A stretch of 64,000 nucleotides of DNA from Leminorella richardii (GCF_900478135.1 NZ_LS483470.1:2042501-2106500), one strand, 5' to 3'. Shown: positions 27,961 through 36,416, counted from the first letter of the stretch. The notes: a model not told the origin generated them from the sequence alone. Translations and numbers: made by a program.

Positions 27961-28805
27961 TCGGGTATACATATAAAACCATTGCCCTCGGCGCTCTGCT
28001 CTTTTCTGGCATTGCCGCTGCGACTGAGTCCGAGTGCGATGACGCTGTCGTAAAATATAGCCAGTTAAACGCCAATATTTTAGGGACATCGCTTCCTTAT
28101 GGACGGCCAAAGTCAGTCGAAACAAAAACAGTTGTCAGCGACTCAGGGATTTTTCTTTCTGCTCATATGACGTTTGATACCTGCGGCCAGCTTGAAAAAC
28201 TGACAGAACGCTATCAGGAAGTTAACGAGCGTATAAAACTAGACACCCGCGGCGCCTCTCAGCTCTCACGAACGTCATCGGGCTGGGAGCAGCAGTATGA
28301 CTTAACCATCACGAAAACCGACTCTGATACGCCCGTGGTTGTACAGGATGCAAAAGGAACCACTCGGTTTACGCTTAACCGTGAGGGTTGGATCGGCCGT
28401 TCAGAAAACACCTTAGCCACATTGGAAGATCCCAAAGGAACCGTTTCAACCACCCAATACCACCTGAATAAACTTGGCAAACTGGCTTTCACCAATACCA
28501 ACGCCGGCCCAGAGAAAGGCGCAAAGCGCTATACCTATAACGCCAACGACAAGCTCGCGTTTCTGATTACGCCAACACAGCAGGATAGCTATATTTATGA
28601 CGCAAATAACCGTCTCATCAGGTTTATTCGGTTCACTGTCTATCCTTGGAACATCAGTACGACAAAATTTATCTGTAAAACCTGGGACAGCCGCGATAAC
28701 TGCACGCTCGTTGAATCAACAGAAACCAATCTGGGAAAATACGGCCAGCCATCAGAGAAATTTAGCGTACTGAGCCTGACGTATCGATATTGGGATGAGG
28801 GTTAA
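27957..28805 (+). CDS. Secreted protein of unknown function with YD-like repeats (paralogue 2)
   Basis: A 282-residue paralogue of the preceding gene, coupled by an ATGA overlap. The signal peptide is MIGYTYKTIALGALLFSG followed by IAAATES. Shared features in the same order are TFDTCGQLEKL, TTRFTLNREG, YIYDANNRLIRF, CKTWDSRDNCT and a terminal YRYWDEG (YWDK in paralogue 1). The repeats suggest a small beta-rich fold. The two proteins probably arose by tandem duplication and may form a pair. No enzymatic motif is seen. Confidence 0.75.
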   Translation: MIGYTYKTIALGALLFSGIAAATESECDDAVVKYSQLNANILGTSLPYGRPKSVETKTVVSDSGIFLSAHMTFDTCGQLEKLTERYQEVNERIKLDTRGASQLSRTSSGWEQQYDLTITKTDSDTPVVVQDAKGTTRFTLNREGWIGRSENTLATLEDPKGTVSTTQYHLNKLGKLAFTNTNAGPEKGAKRYTYNANDKLAFLITPTQQDSYIYDANNRLIRFIRFTVYPWNISTTKFICKTWDSRDNCTLVESTETNLGKYGQPSEKFSVLSLTYRYWDEG

Positions 28806-28883
28806 CTCTTCGCGATCGTAAAGACTGCCATAGAAAAAACATGGCAAAAATAGCCGATTGGCTGCCGACAGCGCATCATCGCG

Positions 28884-28975
28884 TTGCCATCCCACATATG
28901 ACAGTCTACAATCCCCGCCTTGGGAAAACGTTCCCAACGCCGCGCTAGCTGCGCGGCGCTGACCTGCGATCAGAC
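28884..28975 (+). promoter_or_regulatory. trhP promoter and structured leader
   Basis: TTGCCA (28884-28889), a 17-base spacer and TACAAT (28907-28912) form a good sigma-70 promoter. Transcription should begin at about 28919. The RNA would then start with two back-to-back perfect hairpins: TGGGAA-AACG-TTCCCA (28921-28936) and CGCCGCGC-TAGCT-GCGCGGCG (28938-28958). A short CTGA/TCAG pair (28959-28973) follows and the ATG is at 28992. A 5'-terminal hairpin can protect mRNA from decay; a regulatory role is also possible. Confidence 0.6.
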
Positions 28976-28991
28976 AATACAGAGATAAATT

Positions 28992-30356
28992 ATGTCAAAA
29001 CCGGAACTCCTTTCTCCGGCCGGTACGCTGAAAAACATGCGCTACGCCTTTGCCTATGGTGCAGACGCAGTGTATGCCGGCCAGCCGCGCTACAGCCTTC
29101 GGGTGCGCAATAACGAATTTAACCACCAGAATCTACAGCTGGGCATCAATGAAGCCCACGCGCTGGGTAAAAAGTTTTACGTTGTGGTCAACATTGCCCC
29201 TCATAACGCCAAGCTGAAAACCTTTATTCGCGATCTTCAGCCTGTGGTTGATATGGGGCCTGACGCCCTGATTATGTCTGACCCCGGCCTTATTATGCTG
29301 GTGCGCGAAGCCTTTCCTCAGATGGATATTCACCTGTCTGTACAGGCCAATGCCGTCAACTGGGCGACGGTCAAGTTTTGGAAACAGATGGGGCTGACTC
29401 GCGTTATTCTTTCCCGCGAGCTCTCTTTAGATGAAATTGCTGAGATCCGCCAGCAGGTTCCTGAAATTGAGTTGGAAGTATTCGTTCACGGCGCACTGTG
29501 CATGGCCTATTCCGGTCGCTGCCTGCTTTCTGGCTACATCAACAAGCGCGATCCCAATCAGGGCACCTGCACTAACGCCTGCCGCTGGGAATATAAAGTT
29601 CAGGAAGGCAAAGAGGACGACACTGGCAATATTGTTCACATCCACGAGCCTATTGCAGTCAAAAACCTCGAGCCGACGCTGGGAGCAGGCGAGCCAACGG
29701 ACAAGGTCTTTATGCTGGAAGAGTCCATGCGCCCCGGCGAATACATGAGCGCCTTTGAAGACGAACACGGCACCTACATTATGAACTCCAAAGACCTGCG
29801 CGCTATCCAGCACGTTCCGCGTCTGAGCGAGCTGGGGGTTCACTCTCTGAAAATAGAGGGCCGCACCAAGTCGTTTTATTACTGCGCCCGCACAGCGCAG
29901 GTATACCGCCGAGCAATAGACGATGCCGCTGCCGGCAAGCCGTTTGACGAATCTCTGCTGACAACGCTGGAATCTCTGGCTCACCGCGGCTATACCGAAG
30001 GCTTCCTGCGCCGTCACGTTCATGATGAATATCAGAACTATGACTACGGCTACTCTGTTTCCGATCGCCAGCAGTTTGTTGGTGAATTTACCGGAGAGTA
30101 TCGCGACGGCATGGCTGCCGTTGATGTGAAAAACCGCTTCTCGGTAGGTGACAGCGTTGAAATGATGACGCCGCAGGGCAACGTTCACTTTGTGATCAAA
30201 GAGATGCGCAATCGCAAAGGGGAAGCCACTGACGTAGCGCCGGGCAATGGGCACGTGGTGTATCTGCCGGTTCCTGAAGACGTCAGTCTAGAATATGCCC
30301 TTCTCATGCGTAACCTTGGCGATGGAAACAGCACGCGTAATCCGCACAATGCATAA
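28992..30356 (+). CDS. trhP: tRNA hydroxylation protein P (U32 peptidase family)
   Basis: A 454-residue homologue of E. coli TrhP (YegQ), which takes part in prephenate-dependent hydroxylation of U34 in tRNAs during cmo5U/mcmo5U formation. The N-terminal PELLSPAGTLKNMRYAFAYG and the family motif ELEVFVHGALCMAYSGRC are present. Conserved cysteines in CMAYSGRC, GTCTNACRW and YYCAR fit the iron-sulfur cluster of the family. Location directly before cyaR matches E. coli. A structured leader precedes it. Confidence 0.95.
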   Translation: MSKPELLSPAGTLKNMRYAFAYGADAVYAGQPRYSLRVRNNEFNHQNLQLGINEAHALGKKFYVVVNIAPHNAKLKTFIRDLQPVVDMGPDALIMSDPGLIMLVREAFPQMDIHLSVQANAVNWATVKFWKQMGLTRVILSRELSLDEIAEIRQQVPEIELEVFVHGALCMAYSGRCLLSGYINKRDPNQGTCTNACRWEYKVQEGKEDDTGNIVHIHEPIAVKNLEPTLGAGEPTDKVFMLEESMRPGEYMSAFEDEHGTYIMNSKDLRAIQHVPRLSELGVHSLKIEGRTKSFYYCARTAQVYRRAIDDAAAGKPFDESLLTTLESLAHRGYTEGFLRRHVHDEYQNYDYGYSVSDRQQFVGEFTGEYRDGMAAVDVKNRFSVGDSVEMMTPQGNVHFVIKEMRNRKGEATDVAPGNGHVVYLPVPEDVSLEYALLMRNLGDGNSTRNPHNA

Positions 30357-30409
30357 TTTTCCTTTTTCGCCAGTTTAGTAGGTAATAAAACGTCATGATG
30401 TGTAAATTT

Positions 30410-30425
30410 TTAGAAACCGATCACA
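30410..30425 (+). promoter_or_regulatory. CRP site upstream of cyaR
   Basis: TTAGA-AACCGA-TCACA: a perfect right half-site (TCACA, 30421-30425) and a 3/5 left half with the standard 6-base spacer. The centre lies about 41 bases before the predicted cyaR start (~30457). A TAGACT hexamer (30442-30447) can serve as -10 box. E. coli cyaR is activated by CRP-cAMP from such a site. Confidence 0.6.
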
Positions 30426-30456
30426 TCTCTTAGGGAATAAATAGACTAACATCGCA

Positions 30457-30552
30457 GTCCTAAAGATTAATAACTAGTTGTGTTCCTATTATCTGTTTAA
30501 TAGAAACCACCTCCTTACCAGTCCAATCTCCCTTGGGCTGGTTTCTTTTTTT
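30457..30552 (+). ncRNA. cyaR: CyaR small regulatory RNA
   Basis: Hfq-binding sRNA. The core segments AACCACCTCCTTA (30505-30517) and AATCTCCCTT (30525-30534) are the same as in E. coli CyaR, with the same spacing and context; ACCTCC pairs with Shine-Dalgarno sequences of targets such as ompX, luxS and nadE in E. coli. The 3' hairpin (CCAGTCC with GGGCTGG, extended by AGAAACCA/TGGTTTCT) ends in seven T residues. The gene follows trhP (yegQ), its E. coli neighbour. The 5' end is estimated from the E. coli length and the -10 box, and is uncertain by several bases. Confidence 0.85.
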
Positions 30553-30650
30553 ATGCGTCCCCTAAATATCCCTCAACACTCTAAGCAGACATCCGGCTCA
30601 TCTTTTTAAGAAACCAACGCTTGATATAAAATCCCTGTTTATTGGGCATA

Positions 30651-30680
30651 AAAAAGGCGGCTGTCTTGCACACGCCGCCC
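30651..30680 (-). terminator. Terminator of fadR
   Basis: On the minus strand GGGCGGC, loop GTGTGCAAGACA, GCCGCC, then a T run (AAAAAA at 30651-30656 on the plus strand). It lies 20 bases beyond the fadR stop. The segment 30560-30650 between cyaR and this hairpin shows nothing else. Confidence 0.8.
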
Positions 30681-30699
30681 TGACTTCCCAACGAGAGAG

Positions 30700-31416
30700 T
30701 TACTTACTCTGCGCCATCTCTTCATGCATAGTACTTTGCATCTTCTGCCAGATAACACCACTGGCCTTGCCATAGTGACGCACACATTCCATAACCTGAT
30801 CGTGTAGCCTTTCACGGCTAATGTGGGATAGGCGATGGTAGAAGTTCATCGCCAGCTGGCGAGCTTCCGGGTTTGAAAAATAGTAGCGCCCCACTCTCAT
30901 ATACAGCCCTTTAATACCATTCAAAATCAGGCCATAGATAGGGTTGCCAGAGGCGAACGCCAGCCCGCGGAAAATGCTGTAGTCTAGTTCTGTAAAGTTC
31001 TCTGGCCGATCTTCTATCAAATCAGCCTGAGCCAGAACTTCCTGTGCCTTTTCGGGGTTTTGGCGCACAGCGGCGCGAATAAATATGGCAGCAATATTGG
31101 TTCTTACCGCCAGCAGGTTGTCCATCAGCTGAGGCACGCTGCCGTGGTCTAAACGCGCCAGCGTTTCCAGCAGGCTTAAGCTCGACGTTTCCCAAAAGTT
31201 GTTTACTCGGGTCGGTTTGCCGTGCTGAATGGTCAGCCAGCCGTCTCTGGCCAAGCGTTGAAGCACCTCTCGCAGCGTCGTCCGAGTAACGCCAATCAGC
31301 TCAGAAAGCTCACGTTCCGCGGGAAGGATCGATCCAGGGGGAAAACGATTATTCCAGATGCTTTCAATCAGATACTCTTCCGCAAATCCAGCCGGACTCT
31401 GCGCCTTAATGACCAT
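30700..31416 (-). CDS. fadR: Fatty acid metabolism regulator FadR
   Basis: GntR-family regulator of 238 residues (E. coli 239). It represses fad genes and activates fabA/fabB, and is released by long-chain acyl-CoA. The winged helix has ILPAERELSELIGVTRTTLREVLQRLARDGW-type elements at residues ~30-65. The acyl-CoA-binding C-terminal domain includes LDYSIFRGLAFASGNPIY and YYFSNPEARQLA. It is divergent from dsbB. In E. coli nhaB lies between fadR and dsbB; here it is absent. Confidence 0.96.
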   Translation of the reverse strand: MVIKAQSPAGFAEEYLIESIWNNRFPPGSILPAERELSELIGVTRTTLREVLQRLARDGWLTIQHGKPTRVNNFWETSSLSLLETLARLDHGSVPQLMDNLLAVRTNIAAIFIRAAVRQNPEKAQEVLAQADLIEDRPENFTELDYSIFRGLAFASGNPIYGLILNGIKGLYMRVGRYYFSNPEARQLAMNFYHRLSHISRERLHDQVMECVRHYGKASGVIWQKMQSTMHEEMAQSK

Positions 31417-31698
31417 AGAAACGTTATTCCATTAGGAAACTCATTGATGAGTCGCATCATATCAGATGCGTATAGCCTGACATAGCAGCAATGCGCAGAC
31501 TTTGAGATAAACTGTGGATTACGTTTAAAGAATGTGTCTTTTAAACGCTAACACACAAGAATAACGCGTCAGAAAGAATAGTTTCATTCAGTAGCGGTAT
31601 TTCTTTATCAGAAATCGCATCGGGGAGATGGCTTTAACACAAAACTGGTTTAAACTAGCCCGATCAACAATAGCAGAATGCGTTAAAGTGGATGAATT

Positions 31699-32226
31699 AT
31701 GTTATCTTTTCTTAATGGCTGTTCCAAGGGACGTGGTGCATGGCTGTTACTGGCGCTGAGCGTTATTATCTTTGAGGGCGTAGCCCTTTATTTTCAGCAC
31801 GTCATGCTGCTTAATCCCTGCGTTCTCTGTATCTATGAGCGATGTGCGCTATTTGGCATCCTCGGCGCCGCGCTTATTGGCCTGATTGCACCATCATCAA
31901 GACCTTTACGCTATCTGGCCATCATTGTTTGGATTTATAGCTCTATCGAAGGCGTTCTGCTGACGTGGAAACACACTATGATCCAGCTTTACCCCTCACC
32001 GATGAACGTCTGTGACATTTTCGTCAATTTCCCGTCATGGCTGCCTCTGGATAAATGGGTTCCAGCCGTGTTTGTCGCCAACGGCGACTGTTCTGAAAAG
32101 CAGTGGTCTTTCCTGTCGATGGAAATGCCACAGTGGCTGCTAATTATTTTCGGCGTTTATCTCCTGATTGCCCTGCTGGTTGTGGTGGCGCAGTTCGTTA
32201 AGCCAAAGAGACGCTTCTTCTCTTAA
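31699..32226 (+). CDS. dsbB: Disulfide bond formation protein B
   Basis: Inner-membrane quinone reductase of 175 residues that re-oxidises DsbA. Four membrane helices and both redox pairs are present: C41/C44 in NPCVLCIYERC and C105/C131 in MNVCDIF and NGDCSEKQ. R48 near the quinone site is in IYERC. The start at ATG 31699 gives the family N-terminus MLSFLNGCSKGRGAWLL. The 282-base region shared with fadR carries both promoters, which I cannot place exactly. Confidence 0.96.
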   Translation: MLSFLNGCSKGRGAWLLLALSVIIFEGVALYFQHVMLLNPCVLCIYERCALFGILGAALIGLIAPSSRPLRYLAIIVWIYSSIEGVLLTWKHTMIQLYPSPMNVCDIFVNFPSWLPLDKWVPAVFVANGDCSEKQWSFLSMEMPQWLLIIFGVYLLIALLVVVAQFVKPKRRFFS

Positions 32227-32248
32227 TTCTCCAACTATATTCTCTTCG

Positions 32249-32275
32249 ACGGCGCCTTTTTGGCGCCGTTATGTT
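32249..32275 (+). terminator. Probable dsbB terminator
   Basis: Perfect 8-bp stem ACGGCGCC (32249-32256) and GGCGCCGT (32262-32269) with a T5 loop and a weak T-rich tail. It is 22 bases after the dsbB stop. Confidence 0.7.
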
Positions 32276-32561
32276 TTCCCCTTAACAATTCAAAATGAGA
32301 CTGTTTCTATTTTCTCAGGGAGATGTTTATCTGCATTTTTATCCCCCTTGTCGAATAAACGGTCATAGGTAAGCTAATAGGTAAGACATCCGGCATGTTT
32401 TTACGTATTGATACATTTTAAGTGCTGTTTAAGCTAAGCCCTTGTCCTGATTTGCCGGGCAATTTCGTCTACACTTCGTGGAAAAATTTATCCGTCAGCC
32501 GTTTTGTTACGGCTATCGGCGTTTATTTTTTATGGCACTCGTTTAAGACAAGGGAAACACC
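32276..32561. other. Intergenic region before yedE
   Basis: About 285 bases without an ORF. The only structure seen is a GCCG-TTTTGTTA-CGGC hairpin near 32500 and a T-rich tract before ATG 32562, which has GGGAAAC as ribosome-binding site. No operator or riboswitch is recognised. Confidence 0.4.
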
Positions 32562-33773
32562 ATGTCCTGGCATGAATTTAAGCAACAGTACTTAATCAAA
32601 TTTTGGGCTCCTCTACCGGCGGTGATTGCTGCGGGGATCCTCTCTACGTACTACTTTGGCATCACCGGCACATTTTGGGCCGTTACTGGGGAATTTACCC
32701 GCTGGGGCGGGCATCTCATGCAGATGTTTGGCGCCACCCCGGAAGAATGGGGATATTTTAAAGTCATCGGCCTACAGGGCACACCGTTGGATCGCATCGA
32801 CGGCATGATGATTATCGGCATGTTTGGCGGCTGTATGGCCGCTGCGCTGTGGGCTAACAACGTCAAGCTAAGGATGCCCCAGCACCGCATTCGCATCGTA
32901 CAGGCTGTTCTGGGCGGTATTATCGCGGGCTTTGGTGCTCGACTGGCAATGGGCTGCAATCTGGCGGCTTTCTTTACCGGTATTCCTCAGTTTTCACTTC
33001 ACGCATGGTTTTTCGCGTTGGCTACCGCAGTGGGATCCTACTTTGGCGCCCGTTTTACCCTGCTTCCTATCTTTCGTATTCCAGTCAAGCTGAAGAAAGT
33101 CAGCGCCGCGTCACCGTTAACCCAAAAGCCCGAACAGGCTCGACGTCGCTTTAGACTTGGAATGATCGTCTTTTTAGCCGTTGTCGCCTGGGGAGCCTTT
33201 ACGGTAATGGATGCACCCAAGCTGGGGCTGGCCATGCTGTTTGGCGTAGGCTTTGGCCTACTGATCGAGCGGGCGCAAATCTGTTTCACTTCAGCGTTTC
33301 GCGACCTGTGGATCACCGGACGAACCCATATGGCAAAGGCTATCATTTTGGGGATGGCTGTGAGCGCTATCGGCATTTTCAGCTACGTCCAAATGGGCGC
33401 TACGCCTAAAATCATGTGGGCTGGCCCCAATGCCGTACTCGGCGGCCTGCTGTTCGGCTTTGGCATTGTGCTGGCGGGCGGCTGTGAAACCGGATGGATG
33501 TATCGCGCCGTTGAAGGTCAGGTGCACTACTGGTGGGTAGGTTTAGGCAACGTCATCGGTTCAACTATTCTGGCCTACTATTGGGACGATCTGGCTCCGT
33601 CGCTGGCCGTCTCTTATGACAAGATCAACCTGCTGGATACCTTTGGCCCTTACGGCGGTTTACTTGTCACTTACTTACTGCTGCTGGCCGCATTCTTACT
33701 GGTGGTTATGTGGGAAAAGCGGTTTTTCCGCCCCAAGGCACAGCCCGTTATTCCCGTTAAGGAGAGCGTATAA
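32562..33773 (+). CDS. yedE: YedE-family inner-membrane transporter
   Basis: A polytopic membrane protein of 403 residues (E. coli 401) of the YeeE/YedE sulfur-transport superfamily, with about ten hydrophobic segments. It has GGIIAGFGARLAMGCNLAAFFTG and a matching GGLLFGFGIVLAGGCETGWMYR, the internally repeated Gly-Cys motifs that bind the sulfur or selenium species passed on by a TusA-like partner. The stop overlaps yedF by one base. The family is often tied to selenium metabolism, which is a family-level inference. Confidence 0.92.
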   Translation: MSWHEFKQQYLIKFWAPLPAVIAAGILSTYYFGITGTFWAVTGEFTRWGGHLMQMFGATPEEWGYFKVIGLQGTPLDRIDGMMIIGMFGGCMAAALWANNVKLRMPQHRIRIVQAVLGGIIAGFGARLAMGCNLAAFFTGIPQFSLHAWFFALATAVGSYFGARFTLLPIFRIPVKLKKVSAASPLTQKPEQARRRFRLGMIVFLAVVAWGAFTVMDAPKLGLAMLFGVGFGLLIERAQICFTSAFRDLWITGRTHMAKAIILGMAVSAIGIFSYVQMGATPKIMWAGPNAVLGGLLFGFGIVLAGGCETGWMYRAVEGQVHYWWVGLGNVIGSTILAYYWDDLAPSLAVSYDKINLLDTFGPYGGLLVTYLLLLAAFLLVVMWEKRFFRPKAQPVIPVKESV

Positions 33774-34012
33774 TGAACAAGCAAGAGATTATTCCCGACT
33801 ACAGACTGGATATGGTGGGTGAACCCTGCCCCTATCCTGCTGTTGCCACACTGGAAGCCATGCCGTCATTAAAGCCGGGAGAGATCCTCGAAGTCGTCAG
33901 CGACTGCCCGCAGTCCATTAATAACATCCCGCTGGATGCCAAAAACCACGGCTACACTGTTCTGGATATTCAACAGGACGGGCCCACTATTCGGTATTTA
34001 ATTCAGCGTTAA
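33773..34012 (+). CDS. yedF: TusA-like sulfurtransferase YedF
   Basis: A 79-residue TusA-fold protein, nearly identical to E. coli YedF. The active-site cysteine is C19 in MVGEPCPYPA and a second conserved cysteine, C45, is in SDCPQS. AAGGAGAG precedes the start, which overlaps the yedE stop (TAATG). It probably delivers sulfur or selenium to or from YedE. Confidence 0.95.
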   Translation: MNKQEIIPDYRLDMVGEPCPYPAVATLEAMPSLKPGEILEVVSDCPQSINNIPLDAKNHGYTVLDIQQDGPTIRYLIQR

Positions 34013-34019
34013 TACCCCA

Positions 34020-34058
34020 CCTTCCTCTATTTTAAAACAAATAGAGGAAGGATTATTT
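34020..34058 (+). terminator. Terminator of yedEF
   Basis: Perfect 13-bp stem CCTTCCTCTATTT (34020-34032) and AAATAGAGGAAGG (34039-34051), followed by ATTATTT. It is 7 bases after the yedF stop. Confidence 0.85.
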
Positions 34059-34279
34059 CCAAACATAAAAATCTTAACAAATCCTTATTTGAATAAAATT
34101 ATTCATGAAGCAAAAATTTTAATAAAAAATAGTAATTTCAAAAGAAACAAATAGAAAGACAAAGATCACATTCAATTAATTACAAAGAAAAAAAGGCTGA
34201 CGCCACTTATAAACCCTGTTATTATTTCAACACATTAACCTATGGATTATTTATCCCGATATAGTAAAATGGAATTTTA
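34057..34279. other. AT-rich spacer upstream of the SdiA-regulated-family gene
   Basis: More than 220 bases dominated by A and T runs, unlike the rest of the window. No ORF or clear promoter pair can be chosen from the many AT-rich hexamers. Such tracts are typical H-NS targets next to acquired genes. Confidence 0.5.
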
Positions 34280-35155
34280 ATGAAGAAATGTAATACAAAA
34301 ACTAAGTCTCTTATTTTATTTGTCTTTATTATTTTAATCGGCTTTATATTTAAAGATAACATGATATATGCCTATAGAGCCGCCCTGAAAATGGGCGATC
34401 CGGCAAATAGTTTAATGCTTGAGAATTATCAAGCTGATATAGAAGCCAAGAAAATTTCCGGCATTGAAAAAAACATATCATCATTAACTTATTCAGCGAG
34501 TAGTGACACATTTTTCAGTACAACTAACTACCCTCCTACTATTGTAGAATTAAGCAAAAGCGGTGACTTAATCAGAACCATACCCTTAACGTTTATGAGA
34601 GATGCAGAGAGTATCGAACACATTGGGGGAAATACTTTCGTTCTGGCTGATGAAAAAGACTACACCATCTACCAGATCGAATTAAACGATACGTCAAACG
34701 TTACTGTGCTCAAAAAGTTAAAATTATCCTTGCAGGATTCGCCGACCAACAGCGGATTTGAAGGCCTCGCCTATTCACCAAACGAACAGGCACTTTATGT
34801 CTTCAAAGAAAAAAATCCAATTGCTATCTATAAAGTAAAAGGCTTTTTCAGCATAGGCAACCTGCACATTATTGATGATAAGTCGCTTCACAGTAGCTTA
34901 ACGATAAAAGACATTTCTGCCGGTGACTTTTATGCGCCAAACAACACATTACTTATCGCCTCTCATGAGTCAAAGGTCATTAAAGAGGTCTCCCTATCGG
35001 GAACGATTATTGACAGAATGTATTTACGGAAAGGATGGCACGGTCTGAAAGAGGACATTAAGCAGGCGGAAGGTATCGCTACGGACGATAAAGGCGACCT
35101 GTACATCGTTGGAGAGCCGAATCTGTTCTATAAGTTCGTTAAGCAAGGCCGCTAA
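34280..35155 (+). CDS. SdiA-regulated-family (YjiK-like) protein
   Basis: A 291-residue protein with a short basic N-terminus and one membrane segment (~10-26), then an extracytoplasmic domain. The pattern SGIEKNISSLTYSASSDTFF, DAESIEHIGGNTFVLADE, GFEGLAYSPNEQALYV and QAEGIATDDKGDLYIVGEPN is that of the SdiA-regulated beta-propeller family (YjiK). The function is unknown; a calcium-bound propeller is typical. Codon use in the first 100 codons is AT-rich compared with its neighbours, and the spacer before it is AT-rich, which suggests transfer. Confidence 0.8.
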   Translation: MKKCNTKTKSLILFVFIILIGFIFKDNMIYAYRAALKMGDPANSLMLENYQADIEAKKISGIEKNISSLTYSASSDTFFSTTNYPPTIVELSKSGDLIRTIPLTFMRDAESIEHIGGNTFVLADEKDYTIYQIELNDTSNVTVLKKLKLSLQDSPTNSGFEGLAYSPNEQALYVFKEKNPIAIYKVKGFFSIGNLHIIDDKSLHSSLTIKDISAGDFYAPNNTLLIASHESKVIKEVSLSGTIIDRMYLRKGWHGLKEDIKQAEGIATDDKGDLYIVGEPNLFYKFVKQGR

Positions 35156-35218
35156 CGTTCTCGTCCAATGAGCATTGACGCGGCCTGAAGCGCTTTAGGG
35201 GTAACCCTGATGTTTCTT

Positions 35219-35668
35219 TTAATCCAGCCACTCAGGCCGATTTAAAATATGATCCTGCCAGTCAATCACTTCGCTTTCAGGAACCGCCATATGGCGCACG
35301 GAAATGCGGGCGGCGTGCATTGCTGAATGTGAGCCTGCAAGCAGAGGGTGCCAAGACGCCAGAGGCTTTCCTTCATTCAGCATGCGGTAAGCACAGGTAG
35401 CCGGTAGCCATTCAAACGTCAGCAGGTTTTCACGCGTCAGCTTAATACACTCTTCTTCCAGATCGAAGCGGCGCTCATACTGGCGGCAGCGACAGGTTTT
35501 TATATTCAGCTGGTTACAGGCTACATTGGTGAAATAAACCTCATCGGTATCTTCATCCATTAGTTTATGTAAACAGCACTGACCGCACCCGTCACACAGG
35601 GATTCCCATTCTTCATCGTTCATTTCCGACAGCGTTTTAGCCTGCCAAAAAGGGAGCTGTTGATTCAT
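35219..35668 (-). CDS. ycgN: UPF0260 family protein YcgN
   Basis: A 149-residue cysteine-rich protein homologous to E. coli YcgN. Conserved cysteines occur in LCDGCGQCCLHKL, VACNQLNIKTCRC and ATCAYR, a pattern of the zinc/iron-sulfur chelate family (YkgJ type). Its function is not established. It lies 91 bases after ycgM in the same orientation, separated by a terminator. Confidence 0.93.
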   Translation of the reverse strand: MNQQLPFWQAKTLSEMNDEEWESLCDGCGQCCLHKLMDEDTDEVYFTNVACNQLNIKTCRCRQYERRFDLEEECIKLTRENLLTFEWLPATCAYRMLNEGKPLASWHPLLAGSHSAMHAARISVRHMAVPESEVIDWQDHILNRPEWLD

Positions 35669-35702
35669 ATACCTGTTTCTCTGTCTGCAAAAACCTGAAA
35701 AT

Positions 35703-35738
35703 AAAAAACAGCCGCCCGTAACTCACGCTACGGGCGGT
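35703..35738 (-). terminator. Terminator of ycgM
   Basis: Stem CCGCCCGTA / TACGGGCGG (35713-35721 with 35729-35737) with an A6 run on its left, which is the T tail for the minus-strand transcript of ycgM. Confidence 0.8.
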
Positions 35739-35759
35739 ATCTTAATGCATCTGAATGGA

Positions 35760-36416
35760 TTATAGCACGCGGCTGTGAATTTCTTTACCGTTAAGCGCAA
35801 CGGTGAAGCTATCGCCGTGATTCAGTGCCCCAACGCCAGAAGGCGTTCCCGTAAGCACGATATCACCGGGGCGCAGCGTAAAGAAGCGGCTCATATAGGA
35901 AATCAGCGGCAGAATAGGCAGGATCATGTCCCGCGTATTTCCGTTCTGGCGAACTTCATCGTTAACGATTAATGAAAGAGAAGCTTCTTGCGCATTGCCG
36001 AATTGGTTAACGGGGATAAAACCGGAAATAGGACAGGCGCCGTCAAAACCTTTAGCCTTTTCCCACGGTTCCCCTGCTTTTTTACATTCGGCCTGCAAGT
36101 CTCTAAGGGTCAGATCCAGCGCAATACCGTAACCGGCAATGGCGTTAACAACTCGACTTTCCTCGGCGTTTTTTAGCGGCAGACCAATCAGCACAGCCAA
36201 CTCTACTTCGTGATGTACAGACCCCAGCCCGTCAGGAATGGCTACCGGTTGGCTGATATCGCACAGTGACGTTTCCGGCTTGATAAACAGCAGCGGCTGC
36301 TGTGGCGCAATTCCGCCCATCTCTTTAATGTGCTCAGAGTAGTTCTTGCCTACACAGACTACTTTACTTACCGGCAGTTCAAGCAGGTCGCCCTGCCAGT
36401 CGCGATGTTGATACAT
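35760..36416 (-). CDS. ycgM: Fumarylacetoacetate hydrolase family protein YcgM
   Basis: A 218-residue FAH-fold hydrolase or decarboxylase. The metal ligands appear in VHHEVELAVLIG, and later LTGTPSGVGAL is the typical loop. The N-terminal CVGKNYSEHIKEMG is family-typical. Proteins of this group act on acylpyruvates or oxaloacetate; the exact substrate here is not shown. It is the E. coli ycgM orthologue by sequence and by its ycgL/ycgN neighbours. Confidence 0.93.
   Translation of the reverse strand: MYQHRDWQGDLLELPVSKVVCVGKNYSEHIKEMGGIAPQQPLLFIKPETSLCDISQPVAIPDGLGSVHHEVELAVLIGLPLKNAEESRVVNAIAGYGIALDLTLRDLQAECKKAGEPWEKAKGFDGACPISGFIPVNQFGNAQEASLSLIVNDEVRQNGNTRDMILPILPLISYMSRFFTLRPGDIVLTGTPSGVGALNHGDSFTVALNGKEIHSRVL

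Noticed and set aside
29427..30254. 275-codon ORF antisense to trhP
   Set aside because: Shadow of the conserved trhP frame; it has no plausible ribosome-binding site or family motif.
31645..31658. Palindrome CTGGTTTAAACTAG before dsbB as a FadR operator
   Set aside because: Half-sites look similar but the spacer is one base too long for the FadR consensus.
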